The translations under genes and the position numbers were made by a program. The notes below the pieces were generated by a model. That model was not told where the DNA came from. It made no database searches and saw nothing but the letters and a program-made list of their open reading frames with translations. Positions 63,708 to 64,000 of a DNA stretch of 64,000 bases are shown one piece after another. The stretch lies in contig CP136061.1 in NCBI GenBank assembly GCA_032622095.1, forward strand, positions 94,797,345 through 94,861,344, read 5' to 3'. Each line of letters begins with the position of its first letter. Position 1 is the first letter of the stretch. This stretch comes from Siphonodentalium dalli (lineage: Eukaryota; Mollusca; Scaphopoda; Gadilida; Siphonodentaliidae).

Positions 63708-64000
63708 GTAACATACTCATCTTCTTTTTGCCAATGTTTAAAGGCCCACTTTATTTTCGAGTCACCGATTTTTTTTTTATAGTGCCTTGATATACGGTTT
63801 TAATAACAATCTATGCCATAAAATATAATTAAAATACTATAATTCATCACCATTTGGAATGTCAGTGTCTTATAAGGTGCCCATAGAGTAATAGAAAATA
63901 GCTGAAATAATACAATAATTTCCCCCCTTTGGCTCCCAGAATGCAACAGAATTCAAACTAAACATGTTTTTTCAATGGAAGGGGAATAACTCAAAATCTA
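63708..64000. other. Intron after exon 31: nothing recognised
   Basis: AT-rich, no further exon within the window. The gene continues beyond 64000. Confidence 0.5.

Overview
The window is eukaryotic, intron-rich genomic DNA, probably from a marine invertebrate. A lophotrochozoan such as a mollusc is my best guess, because of the transposon fauna and the 'ggggtata...ccgtccgtcc' style repeats common in bivalve genomes. The species cannot be fixed from sequence alone. There is no prokaryotic gene organisation, no CRISPR array and no convincing intact RNA gene.

One protein-coding gene on the + strand spans the whole window and continues past both ends. No start codon, promoter, stop codon or poly(A) signal of this gene was found. 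I place 30 exons, each encoding exactly one calcium-binding EGF (cbEGF) domain, between 905 and 61225. A 31st short cysteine-rich exon (63642-63707) breaks the pattern. All 31 are 3n nucleotides long (111-123 nt for the cbEGF exons) and every splice junction is phase 1, so any exon can be duplicated or skipped without a frameshift. Coding sequence totals about 3.64 kb, under 6 % of the window. The product should be a secreted or membrane-anchored extracellular protein of fibrillin/Notch-like EGF architecture; its exact family is not determinable here. Exons 1-21 alternate strictly between a short domain and a longer 'CPxGSGxC' domain, so the unit of tandem duplication was a two-exon, two-domain module. 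Exons 22-30 belong to a different, non-alternating set. Exon 7 (its donor half) and exon 9 (its acceptor half) have each been partially duplicated in tandem.

The introns (about 0.2 to 10.5 kb) are packed with transposable elements, several of which can be classed from their own target-site duplications (TSDs). (A) A palindromic MITE of about 215 bp, ends TACAGTAATGCCC, TA target, Tc1/mariner-type, in about 20 copies and fragments. (B) TTAACCCTTT...AAAGGGTTAA elements with paired hairpins, TTAA target, piggyBac-type. (C) A palindromic hAT-type MITE, ends CAAGCCT, with 8-bp TSDs at four loci. (D) A dispersed element of about 455 bp with one foldback derivative. Three larger hAT-type elements (26808-27688, 36449-37405, 45976-47406) carry perfect 8-bp TSDs, and the last keeps a BED-type zinc finger.

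The two largest introns each hold a decayed DIRS-type tyrosine-recombinase retrotransposon (5645-10727 and 40216-45267). They are recognised by inverted terminal repeats with unequal outer extensions, plus an internal complementary region that joins the two outer ends. The first retains recognisable reverse transcriptase, RNase H and tyrosine recombinase remnants. A LINE 3' fragment, an inverted-repeat element with a 183-codon open frame, minisatellites and Helitron/pearl-like tandem-core repeats fill much of the rest.
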